Shown one piece after another: positions 13,930-24,654 of a DNA stretch of 64,000 bases (its first letter is position 1; the number at the start of each line of letters is the position of its first letter). This DNA is from Symsagittifera roscoffensis. Its lineage: Eukaryota > Xenacoelomorpha > Acoela > Convolutidae. The stretch covers positions 27,592,057 through 27,656,056 of the forward strand of contig NC_087070.1 of NCBI RefSeq assembly GCF_963678635.1, in the 5' to 3' direction. The notes under the pieces were generated by a model that was not told the origin of the DNA, did no database searches, and was given only the letters and a program-made list of their open reading frames with translations. The position numbers were made by a program, and so were the translations under genes.

Positions 13930-14225
13930 GAATTCTGCAAATACTTTTATGCACTTTTTGCAAACTGATGAATGTTTTTCAAACTCTGTCATTCATCAGT
14001 TTGCAAAAAGTGCATAAAAGGATTTGCAGAGCTCAAATTCAAACAAAGATTTCAAACTTTTAAAATCTAATTATCATTTACAAAATTATCAATTGTTACA
14101 GAAGTGTCAAGGCAAAAATGGGAATTTGAATGTTTTTCAAACTCTGTCATCCAAATTCCCATTTTTGCCTTAAATGTTTGATAATTAGATTTTAAAAGTT
14201 TGAAATCTTCGTTTGAATTTCAAGT
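13930..14225. repeat. Snap-back double inversion inside array 1
   Basis: The normal unit sequence (compare 16,680-16,850) is broken here by an inverted block. Forward sequence up to gatgaatg (about 13,972) is followed by its own reverse complement (cattcatcagtttgcaaaa, about 13,991-14,030). The reverse strand is then followed through the unit's ttttaaaatctaattatc region, and the sequence returns to forward orientation at about 14,151 (ccaaattcccatttttgcc). The motif gaatgtttttcaaactctgtcat flanks both switch points (about 13,967 and 14,127). The result is two hairpins with stems of about 38 and 22 bp and short loops. Confidence 0.75.
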
Positions 14226-15904
14226 TTAATTTACAAGGACTTCGTTTAAGTTACAAGCTCAACGTAATCGCCATAAATTTATTATCAAAGTTCAAGGTAG
14301 TTAGCCAAATTGTTGTTGTGAACTTATGAATTAGATATTTTATGCTTCATGTTTGAGACGTGCGTCACGCGCTTTTTCAGAGATTTTGGAGACAGGTCTG
14401 TCAAGTGGCTTTCTGGGGGTAAAGGAAGGAAACTGGAAGTGATTTGGGAAGTCTGGCGGTGCGCTGCTGGACCTGCTGAGCTCGGGTTAGGTTGTTTCTT
14501 TTTTTTCTCGTCATTAAAATTGTAGTTTAATTTAACCCGTCTATTTATAAAATTCTTATCAACCGTTTCTCATGGGTTAGTTGAGTCCAATAGAGTCTAG
14601 GCAAAATCCTTTGGATTGTTCAAGAAAAAACAAGAAAGGCGTCAGAAAAACCAGCCAAAAAGTAAAATGTTTCATCGTGTAAAAATATCAATCATTTTAT
14701 CCAAAAGACTTTCTGCCCAGCTAAGATGCGATTCCCTAGGTAATTTCTTGAGCACACGAACATTAGAAATGGCTGTTTTTACATAATCATCTAGCACTAG
14801 GTCATCAACAAATGAAGCATTTTTGACCTATTTCTTATAAACACATATGGGACATTTAAACCATCGGATCTTCTTAGAGTCCCTAAGGGTTATAATCACA
14901 CCTTTGATGTGATACCAATCGGAACAACATTCTCAATTAAACTCAATTAAAAGTCCTGAAGGTTTTAAACATTCTTTACTTGCACACTCTTTGTTTTTTT
15001 TCATCAAGTTGACGACGCGGCGTAAGGATAAAAAAAAGCTGACTGGTCAAAAAGAGTTTGAACTAACCCATAATAACAAGATTTAAATTTTTCAATTGAA
15101 GAAAAAAATTTTACAAATTTAATTTAAAGAAAAGTTCAAAATAAACACGCTGAAAAGAAACCAACTCAGTCGAGCTACTTGACAGACCAAAGAGCTACTT
15201 GACAGACCTGTCTCTAAAATTCCTCAAAGGGCTCCCGACAAACAGGCAGAAAGATCAAACCAATCACATCTATTTTTTAAGTTTATCACAATTATTAGGC
15301 TAAAACAAGGATTTAACTGTCTTTTATGATGTTTCAAAGTTTGTAAATCAATTTATCCAATTGTAATAAACTGAAAGTTTAGATATTTCAAGAACCGCTC
15401 AAGTTCATCTTTCAATATTTTTTCTTCGACATTTTTCGATCATAATTGTTCATTCTGTATATAAAAGTTAGGTTTTTAAACCTGTAGAAACATTAAAATG
15501 TGCGAAGGCGTTAGTTTGAATTACCTTTTTAATTTACAAAGACTTCGTCTAAGTTACAAGCTCAACGTAATTGCCACAAGTTTTCTATCAAGTATCAAGG
15601 TAATTAGCCAAATTGTTGTTGTAAACTTATTAAATAGATATGTTATGTTTGATGTTTATAACGTGTGTCACGCGCTTTTTTCAGAGTTTTTGAAAACAGG
15701 TCTGTCAAGTGACTTTCTGGGGGGTAAAGGAACGAAACTGGAAGTGTTTTGGGAAGTCTGGCGGTGCGCTGCTGGACCTGCTGAGCTCGGGTGAGAGTGT
15801 TTCTTGTTTTTTTTTTGTCATCAAAATGATAATTTATTTTAACTGTCTTTGCCAATTTATAAAATTCCCATCAACCGTTTCTCATGGGTTAGTTGAATCC
15901 ACAA

Positions 15905-16330
15905 GAGTCCAGGCAAAATCTTTCGGGTTGTTCAAGAAAAAACAAGAAAGGCGTCAGAAAAACCAGCCAAAAAGTAAAATTGTCCATCGTGTAAAATGTC
16001 AACCATTTCATCCAAAAGATTTTCTGCCCAGCTAACACGCGAGTCCCTAGGTACACTCTTGAGCACGCAAACATTTGAAATGGCTGTAATTACATAATCA
16101 TCTAGCCGTAGGTAATCAACAAATGAAGCATTATTGACATATTTTACATAAACACACCTGGGACATTGAAACCATCGGATCTTCTTAGAGTCGCTAAAAA
16201 TTATAATCACACCTTTGATACGATATCAATCAGAACAACAAATTCATCTAAACCTGAAAGTCCTGAAGCTTTTAAACATTCTTCACTTGCACTCTCTTTG
16301 TTATTTTTCATCAGCTTCACGAAGGAATCT
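15905..16330 (-). pseudogene. LINE ORF1 fragment (array-1 unit)
   Basis: The minus frame of 92 codons (16,210-15,932) reads SDSKKIRWFQCPRC, then YVNNASFVDYLRLDDYVITAI, SVPRDSRVSWAENLLDEMVDI. It is preceded by an out-of-frame first half of the finger. Part of the leader immediately upstream is deleted near 16,320 (tcacgaaggaatctg) compared with neighbours. It is a fragment without a usable start. Confidence 0.6.
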
Positions 16331-17214
16331 GACTGGACCAAAAGGGTTTGAAGTAACCCATAATAATAGGGTTTGAGTTTTCTAATTAATGAAAAAATGT
16401 TACAAATTTAAAGTAATGAAAAAGCTTTTATAAACTCGCTGAAAAGGAACAATCTCACTCGGGCTCAGAAAATCCAGTGGCGCACCACCAAAATCCCTAA
16501 GTCAAAAACTCCTTGCCCCAGACCAAAGAGCTACTTGACAGACCTGTCTCATAAGTCCCTCAAAGGGCTCAGGGCTCCTGACGAAAAAAAAAAACAAACA
16601 TCAAATTTATCACATCTTTTTTTTAACATATGACAATAATTAGGCTAAGAGAAGAACATAATTGTCTCTTATGATGTTTTGAAGTCTGCAAATCATTTTA
16701 TGCAACTTTATTAAACTGATGAATGACGGAGTTGGAAAAACATTCAAATTCCCAATGTTGCCTTGACACTTCTGTAACAATTGATAATTTTGTAACTGAT
16801 AATTAGATTTTAAAAGTTTGAAATCTTCGTTTGAATTTCAAGTTTAATTTACAAGGACTTCATTTAAGTTACAAGCTCAACAAAATTGCCACAAGTTTTT
16901 ATCAAAATTCAAGGTTGTTAGCCAAATTGTTGTTGTAAACTTATTTAATAGATATTTTATGTATGATGTTTGAGACGAGCGTCACGCGCTTTTTCAGAGA
17001 TTTTGGAGACAAGTCTGTCAAGTGACTTTCTGGGGGTGAAGGAAGGAAACTGGAAGTGACTTGGGAAGTCTGGCGGTGCGCTGCTGGACCTGCTGAGCTC
17101 GGGTTAGGTTGTTTCTTTTTTTTTCTCGTCATTAAAATTGTAGTTTAATTTAACCCGTCTATTTATAAAATTCCTATCAATCGTTTCTCATGTGTTAGTT
17201 GAGTCCCATAAAGT

Positions 17215-17660
17215 CTAGGCAAAATACTTTCGATTGATTAAGAAAAAACAAGAAAGGCGTAAAAAAAACAGCCAAAAAGTAAAATTTCCCATCGTGTAAC
17301 AAATATCAATCATTTTGTCCAAAAGACTTTCTGCCCAGCTAACATTCGAGTCCCTAGGTAATCTCTGGAGCACACAAACATTAAAAATGGCTGTATTTAC
17401 ATAATCGTCTAGTACTAAGTCATCAAAAAATGGAGCATTGTTGACATAATTCACATTAACACACATGGGACATTGAAACCATCGAATCTTCTTAGAGTCC
17501 CTAAGAGTTATAATCACACCTTTGATACGATATCAATCAGAACAACAATCTCATCTAGACCAGTTTAAAAGTCCTGAAGGTTTTAAACATTCTTCACTCG
17601 CACACTCTTTGTTATTTTTCATCAGCTTCACGACGCGGCGTAAGGATAAAAAAGGAATCC
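17215..17660 (-). pseudogene. LINE ORF1 fragment (array-1 unit)
   Basis: The minus frame of 100 codons (17,517-17,215) covers the end of the finger (WFQCPMC), VNNAPFFDDLVLDDYVNTAI, WAESLLDKMIDI and a divergent end. It follows the same order as copy B. The first half of the finger, CDCCSDWYH-like, lies at about 17,520-17,570 in another frame. Confidence 0.6.
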
Positions 17661-18553
17661 GACTGGACCAAAAGGGTTTGAACTAACCCATAATAATAGG
17701 GTTTGAGTTTTCTAATTATTAAAAAATGTTACAAATTTAATTTAATGAAAAAGTTATTATAAACTCGCTGAAAAGGAACAAACTCACTCAAGCTCAGAAG
17801 GTCCAATGGCGCACCACCAGAATCCACAGGTCAGCCGCTCCTTCCCCCAGACCAAAGAGCTACTTGACAGACCTATCTCTAAAATTTCTCGAAGGGCTCC
17901 CGACAAACAGGCAGAAAGATCAAACCAATCACATCTATTTATTAAGTTTATCACAATAATTAGGCCAAAACAAGGATCAGATTTAATTGTCTTTTAAGGT
18001 GTTTAAAAGTTTGTAAATCAATTTATCCGATTTTAATAAACTGAAAGTTTGCATATTTCAAGAACCGCTCAAATTTATCTTTCAATGTTTTTTCTTTGAC
18101 ATTTTTGATCATATTTGATCATTCTGTATATAAAAGTTAGATTTTTTAATTCTGTAGAAACACTAAGATTGTGCGAAGGCGTTAGTTTGAGTTACATTTT
18201 TAATTTACAAAGACTTCGTTTAAGTTACAAGCTCAACGTAATTGCCACAAGTTTTTCATCAAATATCAAGGTAATTAGCCAACTTGTTGTTGTAAACTCA
18301 TTAAATAGATATATTATGTTTGATGTTTGTGACGTGTGTCACGCGCTTTTTCAGAGATTTGGAGACAGGTCTGTCAAGTGGCTTTCTGGGGGTGAAGGAA
18401 GGAAACTGGAATTGATTTGGGAAGTCTGGCGGTGCGCTTCTGGACCTGCTGAGCTCGGGTGAGGTTGTTTCTATTTTTTCGTCATTGAAATTGTAGTTTA
18501 ATTTAACCCGTATTTGATAATTTATAAAATTCCTATCAACCTTTTCTCATGGG

Positions 18554-19015
18554 TTAGTTGAGTCCAATAGAGTCTAGGCAAAATCCTTTGGGTTGATCAA
18601 GAAAAAACAAGAAAGGCGTCAGAAAAACCAGACAAAAAGTAAAATTTTCCATCGTGTAAAAAATGTCAACCATTTCATCCAAAAGATTTTCTGCCCAGCT
18701 AACACGCGAGTCCCTAGGTATCCCCTTGAGCACACAATCATTGGAAATGGCTGTATTTAAATAATCATCTAGCACTAAGTCATCAACAAATGAAGCTTTA
18801 TTCACATATTTCACATAAACACATATGGGACATTGAAACCATGGGATCTTCTTAGAGTCGCTAAGAGTTATAATGACATCTTTGATATGATGCCAATCAG
18901 AAGAACATTCTCAATTAAACCAAATTAAAAGTCCTGAAGGTTTTAAACATTCTTTTCTTGCACACTCTTTGGTCTTTTTTCATCAGCTTGACGACGCGGC
19001 GTAAGGATAAAAAAA
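18554..19015 (-). pseudogene. LINE ORF1 fragment (array-1 unit)
   Basis: The minus frame of 86 codons (18,814-18,554) is almost the same as that at 12,841-13,101, including a shared KYVNKASFVDDLVLDDYLxT opening. The end of the PHD finger lies just upstream out of frame. The pairing with a unit about 5.7 kb away points to exchange between non-adjacent units. Confidence 0.6.
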
Positions 19016-19037
19016 AGCTGACTGAACAAAAAGAGTT

Positions 19038-19924
19038 TGAACTAACCCATAATAACAGGATTTGAAGTTTTTAAATGAAGAAAAAAAAGTTACAAATTTA
19101 ATTTAAAGAAAAGCTCAAAATAAACACGCTGAAAAGAAACCAACTGACTCGAGCTCAGAAGGCCCAGTGGCGCACCACCAGAATCCTGAGGTCAGGAACT
19201 CCTTCCCCCAGACCAAAGAGCTACTTGACAGACCTGTCTCTAGAATTCCTCAAAGGGCTTCCGACAAACAGGCAGAAAGATCAAACCAATCACATCTATT
19301 TATTAAGTTTATCCCAATAATTAGGCTAAAACAAGGATCAGATTTAACTGTCTTTTATGATGTTTCAATGTTTGTAAATCAATTTATCCAATTGTAATAA
19401 ACTGAAATTTTAGATATTTCAGGAACCGCTCAAGTTCATCTTTCAATGTTTTTTCTTCGACATTTTTTGATCATGTTTGATCATTCTGTATATAAAAGTT
19501 AGGTTTTCAAACCTGTAGAAACACTAAGAATGTGCGAATTAGTTTGAGTTACATTTTTAATTTACAAAGACTTCGTCTAAGTTACAAGCTCAACATAATT
19601 GCCACAAGTTTTTCATCAAATATCAAGGTAATTAGCCAAATTGTTGTTATAAACTTATTAAATAGATATGTTATGTTTGATGTTTGAGACGTGTGTCACG
19701 CGCTTTTTCAGAGTTTTTGAAAACAGGTCTGTCAAGTGACTTTCTGGGGGTAAAGTAGGGAAACTGGAACGGACTTGGGAACTCTGGCGGTGCGCTGCTG
19801 GACCTGCTTAGCTCGGGTGAGAGTGTTTCTTTTTTTTTTCGTCATTAAAATTATAATTGAAATTAACTGTCTTTGTTAATTTATAAAATTCCCATCAACC
19901 GTTTCTCATGGGTTAATTGAGTCC
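19038..19924. repeat. Representative inverted repeat of array 1 (arms about 300 bp)
   Basis: The left arm runs from about 19,038 (aactaacccataa) to about 19,335 and the right arm from about 19,630 to 19,924 (catgggttaattgag). They are diverged reverse complements. Matching landmarks in order are gggttagtt at the outer ends, the gagctc/ctggacc block (about 19,150 and 19,800), the ctacttgacagacctgtct block (about 19,225, against aggtctgtcaagtg near 19,725), and aattaggct/agccaaatt at the inner ends. The spacer is about 295 bp. The same architecture recurs in most units. A transcript through it could form a long imperfect hairpin; that is inference. Confidence 0.75.
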
Positions 19925-19934
19925 ACAAAAGTCT

Positions 19935-20380
19935 AGGCAAAATCCTTTGAATTGTTCAAGAAAAAACAAGAAAGGCGTCAGAAAACCACCCAAAAAGTGA
20001 ATTTTTCCATCGTGTAAAAAATATCAGTCATTTTATCCAAACGCCTTTCTGCCCAGCTATCACGCGAGTCCCTAGATACTCTCTTGAGCACACAAACATT
20101 AGAAATGCCTGTATTTAAATAATCATCTAGCACTAAGTCATCAACAAATGAAGCATTTTTGACATATTTCACATAAACACACATGGGACCTTGAAACCAT
20201 CGGATCTTCTTAGAGTCGCTAAGAGTTATAATCACACCTTTGATATGATACCAATCAGAACAACATTCTCAACTAAACCAGTTTGAAAGTCTTGTAGATT
20301 TTAAACATTCTTTTACTTGCACACTCTTTGTTTTTTTTTCATCAGCTTGACGACGCGCGTAAGGATAAAAAAAATCTGAC
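19935..20380 (-). pseudogene. LINE ORF1 fragment (last minus-strand unit of array 1)
   Basis: The minus frame at 20,235-19,978 reads SDSKKIRWFQGPMC (first cysteine of the last pair lost), DDLVLDDYLNTGI, VSRDSRDSWAERRLDKMTDIFYTM. It is followed on the right by the final inverted leader and the transition to a plus-strand LINE copy. A stretch of this unit (about 20,015-20,120) is the minus-orientation piece reused in the patchwork repeats at 22,108-22,205, 22,297-22,400 and 22,927-23,030. Confidence 0.6.
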
Positions 20381-20899
20381 TGGTAAAAAGAGTTTGAACT
20401 AACCCATAAAAACGGGGTTTTAATTTTCTAATTGAAAAAAAGGTTACAAACTTAATTTATATAAAAATTCAAAATAAAGTCGCTGAAAAGGAACAAACTC
20501 ACTCGAGCTCAGAAGGTCCATCGGCGCACCACCAGAATCCTCAGGTCAGCCGCTCCTTCCCCCAGACCAAAGAGCTACTTGATAAACCTGCCTCTAAATT
20601 TCCTCAAAGGGCTCCCGACAAACAGGCAGAAAGATCAAACAAATCACATCTATTTATTAAGTTTATCACAATATTAGGGCAAAGAAGGATTAGGCTTAAC
20701 TGTTTTTTATGATGTTTCAAGGTTTGTAAATCAATTTATCCAATTTTAATAAACTAAAATATAGATATTTCATACATAAACCGCTCAAATTCATCTTTCA
20801 ATATTTTTTCTTCGACACTTTTTCTCATATTTGTATATCTGTATATAAAAGTTAGGTTTTTAAACCTGTAGATACACTAAGAATGTGCAAAAGCACAAA

Positions 20900-21595
20900 T
20901 TTAATGTACAAGCTCAACGTAATTAGCCAATGTTGTGATAACGTATTATTTAGATATGTTATATGTGATGTTTTTGCCCGTTTGTGAAGCGCTTTTTGAG
21001 CGATTTTCGAGACAGGCCTGTCAAACCAATTTAGCTGTCTTTGTTGAGTTACAAAACTTGCACTGACCACTTATCACTGGAAGTTCAGTCATCTCTAAAG
21101 TCCAGTCAAAATCCTTTTTTTACACTTACGCTGCGTCAAGATGAAGAAAAAGAGGATAAAATGTACCAGCGAAGATTGCTTTGATTTTAAGGATTGTTGG
21201 TAAATTGGATTAGATGTGACTGTTGCTCTAGCTGGTATCATATCAATTGTCTGAATTGATCTCTTAGCGACTCTAGGAAATTCCAAGGGTTTCAATGTCT
21301 TTTATGCGTTGATGTAAAATCCGTTAATAAAGCAACAATAGGTAACGATTTAGTGCTGATAATTATGACAATACTGCCATCTCAAACGTCCGAGTACTCA
21401 AGAGAGTACCAAAAGACTCGCGTGTTCCCTTGGCGGAAAGACTATGGACAAAATGAATTACAGGCTCTACGATGTAGAAGAGGCCTCAAAGAGGCTATTT
21501 CTTTTTTAACGTCTTTCTGGTTTTTTTTTAAAGCAGCCAAAAAAATTGGCGCAAACAAACCAGAAGCATGAATTCTTTGATTAAAAAAAACTCGA
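20900..21595 (+). pseudogene. 5' leader and ORF1 of PHD/RLE LINE, copy A
   Basis: The last plus-oriented leader of array 1 (about 20,900-21,100, with an internal deletion near 21,022) runs straight into a plus-strand ORF1 starting at about 21,141 (KKKRIKCTSEDCFDFKDC). After a frameshift/stop near 21,200 the PHD core is readable in another frame (WIRCDCCSSWYH, then LCVDVKSVNKATIGNDLVL), followed by the SEYSREYQKTRVF region in a third frame. Overall it matches the copy-B ORF at 47,851-48,250 in order and spacing. The PHD ligands CDCC and H are retained here; the last CPxC reads CLLC. This copy shows the leader and ORF in natural head-to-tail order and identifies the source of the array. Confidence 0.75.
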
Positions 21596-21729
21596 GCTAA
21601 TTCTTCTTTACTTCCAAAACCCCATCCACAGATTCCAACCCGCCTCTGAGTGACCCTGTGTGGAGAATGAAGCTAATTACTAGTTAGCTTGATGAAGGAT
21701 ATATAAAGCGAGGGATAAGGCTTCCTGCT

Positions 21730-22107
21730 TTGGATGACAAAACCGCTCCTTTTTCAAGTGAATACTATCAAAAATTGTTGTCTAAGCACCCTCAGCAAAC
21801 CAATTTGCATCTTCAAATCCAGACAGTTTGCATAATTTTTTTTGTAAACGATTTCGATCTATACAAAGTGATATTGTCTTTTCCGAACGAATCAGGTGCA
21901 GGCCCGGATGAAAAAAATCCTCAAAATCTTAAAGATCTTTTTGATAAGTCAATTGGCAGTGCAGGATTCAGTTTTCTGAGATCTCTTACTACGCTGATAC
22001 ACCTCACCCAAACAGGCAAAAAACTAATAACTAAGACGATTCTTTTTTCGCGCAAAGCTTATCGCCCTAATAAAGATAGATGGAGGGTTAAGAACAAATG
22101 CCATTAA
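21730..22107 (+). pseudogene. RT N-terminal segment of PHD/RLE LINE (patchwork copy 1)
   Basis: A 125-codon frame begins with DDKTAPFSSEYYQKLLSKHPQ, which aligns with VDKLAPFSCDNYQKLLSKHSQ in copy B (about 48,420). It continues through SFPNESGAGPDEKNPQNLKDL and FLRSLTTLIHL, a segment that in R2/CRE-like LINE proteins precedes the RT palm (known pattern: GPD...P..LK.L followed by L..L..L...L.). The frame ends at the unit breakpoint, so it encodes no palm motifs and is not functional. Confidence 0.7.
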
Positions 22108-22593
22108 AAATATCAGTCATTTTATCCAAAAGCCTTTCTGCCCAGCTATCACGCGAGTCCCTAGATACTCTCTTGAGCACACAAACTTTAGAAATGCCTG
22201 TATTTAAAAAACTCGAGCTAATTCTTCTTTACTTCCAAAACCCCATCCACAGATTCCAACCCGCCTCTGAGTGACCCTGTGTGGAGAATGAAGCTAATGC
22301 CATAAAAAATATCAGTCATTTTATCCAAAAGCCTTTCTGCCCAGCTATCACGCGAGTCCCTAGATACTCTCTTGAGCACACAAACATTAGAAATGCCTGT
22401 ATAAAAAAACTCGAGCTAATTCTTCTTTACTTCCAAAACCCCATCCACAGATTCCAACCCGCCTCTGAGTGACCCTGTGTGGAGAATGAAGCTAATTACT
22501 AGTTAGCTTGATGAAGGATATATAAAGCGAGGGATAAGGCTTCCTGCTTCGGATGACAAAACCGCTCCTTTTTCAAGTGAATACTATCAAAAA

Positions 22594-22926
22594 TTGTTGT
22601 CTAAGAACCCTCAGCAAACCAATTTGCATCTTCAAATCCAGACAGTTTGCATAATTTTTTTTGTAAACGATTTCGATCTATACAAAGTGATATTGTCTTT
22701 TCCGAACGAATCAGGTGCAGGCCCGGATGAAAAAAATCCTCAAAATCTTAAAGATCTTTTTGATAAGTCAATTGGCAGTGCAGGATTCAGTTTTCTGAGA
22801 TCTCTTACTACGCTGATACACCTCACCCAAACAGGCAAAAAACTAATAACTAAGACGATTCTTTTTTCGCGCAAAGCTTATCGCCCTAATAAAGATAGAT
22901 GGAGGGTTAAGAACAAATGCCATTAA
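22594..22926 (+). pseudogene. RT N-terminal segment of PHD/RLE LINE (patchwork copy 2)
   Basis: This 110-codon frame is identical in protein to the first copy from the TNLHLQ stretch onward. Its frame opens at TTG (leucine 1 of LSKNPQ), not at an ATG, because H of LSKHPQ in copy 1 reads N here (LSKNPQ) and an upstream stop interrupts the frame. It ends at the same unit breakpoint as copy 1. It is a duplicate fragment. Confidence 0.7.
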
Positions 22927-23214
22927 AAATATCAGTCATTTTATCCAAAAGCCTTTCTGCCCAGCTATCACGCGAGTCCCTAGATACTCTCTTGAGCACA
23001 CAAACTTTAGAAATGCCTGTATTTAAAAAACTCGAGCTAATTCTTCTTTACTTCCAAAACCCCATCCACAGATTCCAACCCGCCTCTGAGTGACCCTGTG
23101 TGGAGAATGAAGCTAATTACTAGTTAGCTTGATGAAGGATATATAAAGCGAGGGATAAGGCTTCCTGCTTCGGATGACAAAACCGCTCCTTTTTCAAGTG
23201 AATACTATCAAAAA

Positions 23215-23640
23215 TTGTTGTCTAAGAACCCTCAGCAAACCAATTTGCATCTTCAAATCCAGACAGTTTGCATAATTTTTTTTGTAAACGATTTCGATCT
23301 ATACAAAGTGATATTGTCTTTTCCGAACGAATCAGGTGCAGGCCCGGATGAAAAAGTTCCTCAAAATCTTAAAGATCTTTTTGATAAGTCAATTGGCACT
23401 GCAGAATTCAGTTTTCTGAGATCTCTTACTACGCTGATACACCTCACCCAAACTGGCAAAAAACTAATAACTAAGACAATTCTTTTTTCGCGCAAAGCTT
23501 ATCGCCCTAATAAAGATAGATGGAGGGTTAAGAACAAATGCCATAAGCAAAACGCTAAGACGTGTCCCGTCTAAATGCGTAACAAGCAATGCCCTACCCG
23601 GGCCACAAATTTTTTTGAAGCCCAAAGATCCGGTGCGGCC
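23215..23640 (+). pseudogene. RT N-terminal segment of PHD/RLE LINE (patchwork copy 3, reads through the breakpoint)
   Basis: The third copy differs from copy 2 at a few residues (GPDEKVPQNLK, GTAEFSFL). It continues past the repeat breakpoint into HKQNAKTCPV and then a stop at 23,572. After that, decayed linker sequence runs to about 23,700 (RSGAALNEE in another frame, matching VPNEEQK near 48,670). It is the most parental-looking of the three. Confidence 0.7.
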
Positions 23641-23739
23641 TTAAATGAGGAGTAGAAATAGCTGAACGCTGGTTTCGAATTCTAATTGAGCTCGACGAAA
23701 ATTCAAAAAGCACTGTTTTTTTGTGCGTCTCTTCGGCAC

Positions 23740-23990
23740 GTCTACTAGTTTTACCCACTTTCTTACCCTCAAGGAGTGAAAAATACCTTTAGCGAAATTT
23801 TCGGTTTGGAGCATGTGAACGAAACTTATAATGATGCGCTTAAACGGTGGTTGAACTTGGAAAAATTGGAAAAGTTCCAGAAACGGAAACCCGAAAAAGT
23901 GGACAGAATTGATTTTAGGACTCGAACCAATGGACGTTAAAAGATTCAAAGAGGTTCAAAATCTTTATGGCTACCAACGGCTTAAGGTAA
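23740..23990 (+). pseudogene. Displaced C-terminal fragment of PHD/RLE LINE, copy A
   Basis: The reading KNTFSEIFGLEHVNETYNDA and the following KRWLNLEKL match NALSEICGLEHVDGNYGDALKWWFELGKSE of copy B (49,600-49,680). In copy B that segment lies downstream of the RT palm; here it lies upstream of the palm remnant at 24,010-24,640, so the order is rearranged. The end (FRTRTNGR) carries a frameshift relative to RLELTDVKRFNAF in copy B. Confidence 0.65.
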
Positions 23991-24004
23991 CCTTGTGCAA
24001 AAAT

Positions 24005-24640
24005 CAAAGTTTCTTTTAAAACTAGATTTTAAGGATGCATTTAACTCACTAAAAAAAGAAACAGTGCTGAGTCAGGTTTTTGTCAAATCGTCGTCCAGAA
24101 TTGTACAAATACACTTATTCCGCGTACAGTTAACCTAGTTTTTTTTACGTAAAGCCCTTTACAGAGTCAAACGATGGAGCCCAACAAGGCGATCATGAAG
24201 CGGAAACAATTCAGACACTAATCAATTAGCTAGAAACAAAAATTAACATCGGCCATTTAGTTGATGGAAAAATAGCCGACCACTCAAAGGAATAACCCGG
24301 GACCTTAAAAGCATTCTGAAATCAGAACAAACTTCCGGCCTGAGCTTAAACACTGAAAAATACAATTTTATAACTTTTTTGGGACCAACCACAATTCTAT
24401 TTCAACTCAATTTCAAAAAATTTGCCCCAAAATGAAAATTAAAACAAAAACAGAGCTTCTTTTACTAGAATCACGAATCGGCGAACTTTGTCGAAAAGAA
24501 ATATTTGCCGAAAAAATTAAAGTGCTCGAAAAAATCTCGGATATGGTTGACAAACTAGACGCCCAATACTGTTTTTACCTCCTGAAAAATTGCTTTAGCA
24601 TGCCAAAACTCCTATATTTTTCAATGGACTTCGATTAGGC
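24005..24640 (+). pseudogene. RT palm remnant of PHD/RLE LINE, copy A
   Basis: LKLDFKDAFNSLKKETVL at about 24,014 is the RT motif A region, and GLSLNTEKYNF near 24,340 is the post-YxDD motif D region (LNTEKCE in the family). The YxDD region between (about 24,250-24,290) is corrupted. The end of the segment (24,432-24,638, a 68-codon open frame) is homologous to copy B 49,195-49,380 in another frame (VEKISDMVDKLDAQYCFYLLKNCFSM is one intact stretch here). Many frameshifts are present. Confidence 0.7.
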
Positions 24641-24654
24641 TCTAAAATAGTTTC

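Larger units (their letters stand above)
1..21050. repeat. Tandem array of inverted-repeat units derived from the 5' end of a PHD-bearing LINE (array 1)
   Basis: About 17 units follow one another. A landmark (gagctcagaaggtccagtgg and variants) starts near 696, 1762, 2922, 3693, 4872, 6040, 7302, 8487, 9747, 10951, 12175, 13719, 15170 (remnant), 16463, 17789, 19152 and 20506, giving spacings mostly of 1.1-1.4 kb with outliers of 771 and 1,544. A typical unit has four parts: a minus-strand fragment of the LINE first ORF (PHD finger and about 80 further residues), the LINE 5' leader in minus orientation, an AT-rich spacer of about 300 bp, and the same leader in plus orientation. The leader and ORF match the plus-strand LINE copies at 20,900-21,560 and 47,590-48,250, which is how the source was identified. 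The first base of the window lies inside a plus-oriented leader, so the array continues to the left. Short open frames in the array are remnants, not genes. Confidence 0.85.
21592..23574 (+). repeat. Patchwork tandem repeat: plus-strand RT segment joined to minus-strand ORF1 segment
   Basis: The sequence ctcgagctaattcttcttta begins near 21,592, 22,210, 22,410 and 23,031, giving units of about 618, 200 and 621 bp and a final incomplete unit. A full unit has about 515 bp of plus-strand LINE sequence (end of ORF linker plus RT N-terminal region, ending at AACAAATGCCAT) followed by about 100 bp of array-1 ORF1 sequence in the opposite orientation. The 200-bp unit keeps only the two edges. The last unit continues past the breakpoint into ordinary LINE sequence (cataagcaaaacgc at about 23,541), so it probably marks the original junction. 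Copies differ by only a few bases, so the amplification is young. Confidence 0.85.

Noticed and set aside
675-19397. Plus-strand frames of the AHHQNP...FPQTKELLDRPVSK type in array 1
   Set aside because: They fall on the minus-oriented leader arm and repeat with the array. They have no protein motif and no consistent start.
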